5,100 bases of DNA, taken from Candidatus Aminicenantota bacterium (lineage in GTDB: Bacteria > Acidobacteriota > Aminicenantia > UBA2199). The notes beneath the pieces were generated by a model that worked only from the letters and a program-made list of their open reading frames with translations, had not been told where the DNA came from and made no database searches. The stretch lies in assembly GCA_030620255.1 (NCBI GenBank), contig JAUXFB010000135.1, positions 1 through 5,100 of the forward strand, given 5' to 3'. Made by a program: the position numbers and the translations under genes. Position 1 is the stretch's first letter. Every line of letters begins with the position of its first letter. Below, one piece after another: positions 4,667 through 5,100 of the stretch.

Positions 4667-5100
4667 GTGGAAACTTTAAATGTTTTTAAAGAATATAGTA
4701 ATAAGAGATTAAAAAATTATCCGAAAATAATATATTCAAACCTTTATAAAAAGGTTTTAAATAATTTTTGTTTTGAATTTTATATAAACAAAGAAAGTTA
4801 TTTGTTCTCTCCGTATTATGTACTACTAAGGGGGGGAAAACATAATGAGTTATTAGATTTTGTTGAAAAGAATGAAGATTTCTTTGATTCTTTGAGAGAG
4901 TTTATTCTAAATTCACTCTTTGTATACAGTGCTCTTATTGAAGAAAATTCGTATTATTTAACTAAACCCCAGAGTATTGTTATAGCAAGAATGATTCATA
5001 AAGAGGATTACAAGTTTGAAGTAAAATTCTATGCTCACTATCAAGATGAGTTATTAAACTCATATAATGACAAAATATATATAGAAAGAGATTTTTTAAA
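4667..5100 (+). CDS. Unrecognised protein, N-terminal 144 residues (partial, cut by right edge)
   Basis: I do not recognise this protein. A GTG at 4667 opens a frame that stays open to the window end (144 full codons plus two bases). The GGAGG site, the consensus promoter and an in-frame stop just upstream all support the start. The visible part has no signal peptide or membrane segment and is rich in Tyr, Phe, Lys and Asn. It looks like a soluble mixed alpha/beta protein: a basic N-terminus (KRLKNYPKI at 13-21), an acidic helical stretch around 59-90 (HNELLDFVEKNEDFFDSL), then alternating polar and aromatic residues after about 105 (KFEVKFYAHY) that suggest beta strands. Codon use matches the rest of the window, so there is no sign of recent transfer. 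A G7 run at codons 55-57 is unusual for such A/T-rich coding DNA and is described separately. Confidence 0.75.
   Translation, partial: METLNVFKEYSNKRLKNYPKIIYSNLYKKVLNNFCFEFYINKESYLFSPYYVLLRGGKHNELLDFVEKNEDFFDSLREFILNSLFVYSALIEENSYYLTKPQSIVIARMIHKEDYKFEVKFYAHYQDELLNSYNDKIYIERDFL
4830..4836 (+). repeat. G7 homopolymer inside the right-edge gene
   Basis: Seven consecutive G bases span codons 55-57 (AGG GGG GGA), followed by four A. It is the only long G run in the window. Loss of one G leads to TAG at 4854-4856, and gain of one leads to TAA at 4843-4845, so any one-base slip truncates the protein at about 60 residues. Confidence 0.6.

Overview
The window is AT-rich bacterial DNA (roughly 30% GC by eye) with compact, mostly same-strand genes. 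I cannot assign a phylum. The A/T-rich codons, the stand-alone glycine-tailed RRM protein and the M49-family protein fit several low-GC, mostly uncultured lineages equally well. Nothing suggests an IS element, prophage, CRISPR array, tRNA or rRNA gene.

Left and centre (1-4024, minus strand): four genes read leftward in the order M49-like protein, putP, rlmN, then a gene cut by the left edge. The M49-like protein is membrane-anchored and has lost residues needed for peptidase catalysis. A 114-base gap follows it and contains a 20-bp dyad and a 7-bp inverted repeat. Next comes a complete Na+/proline symporter gene (putP), which overlaps rlmN by four bases (ATGA). rlmN encodes the radical-SAM 23S rRNA/tRNA adenine-C2 methyltransferase. 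Twelve bases after rlmN a further reading frame opens; its first 16 residues resemble the N-terminus of a Ski2-like helicase.

Right (4025-5100): a 186-base divergent intergenic region holds an extended -10 promoter with a dyad over its -10 element and two 8-bp direct repeats upstream. It drives a 97-residue RNA-binding RRM protein with a strong Shine-Dalgarno. After 162 bases without a gene, a perfect consensus sigma-70 promoter (TTGACA, 17 bp, TATAAT) sits directly in front of an unrecognised GTG-start gene that runs off the right edge. That gene carries a G7 tract at which a one-base slip in either direction causes rapid termination.

How the genes fit together: rlmN and the possible helicase concern RNA or translation, as does the RRM protein across the divergent gap. 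putP handles proline uptake. The M49-like protein belongs to a dipeptidyl-peptidase family but looks like a pseudoenzyme, so it may bind peptides rather than cut them. Linking it to PutP is inference from gene order only. The points most worth attention are the pseudo-peptidase and the partial unknown gene with its ideal promoter and G tract.
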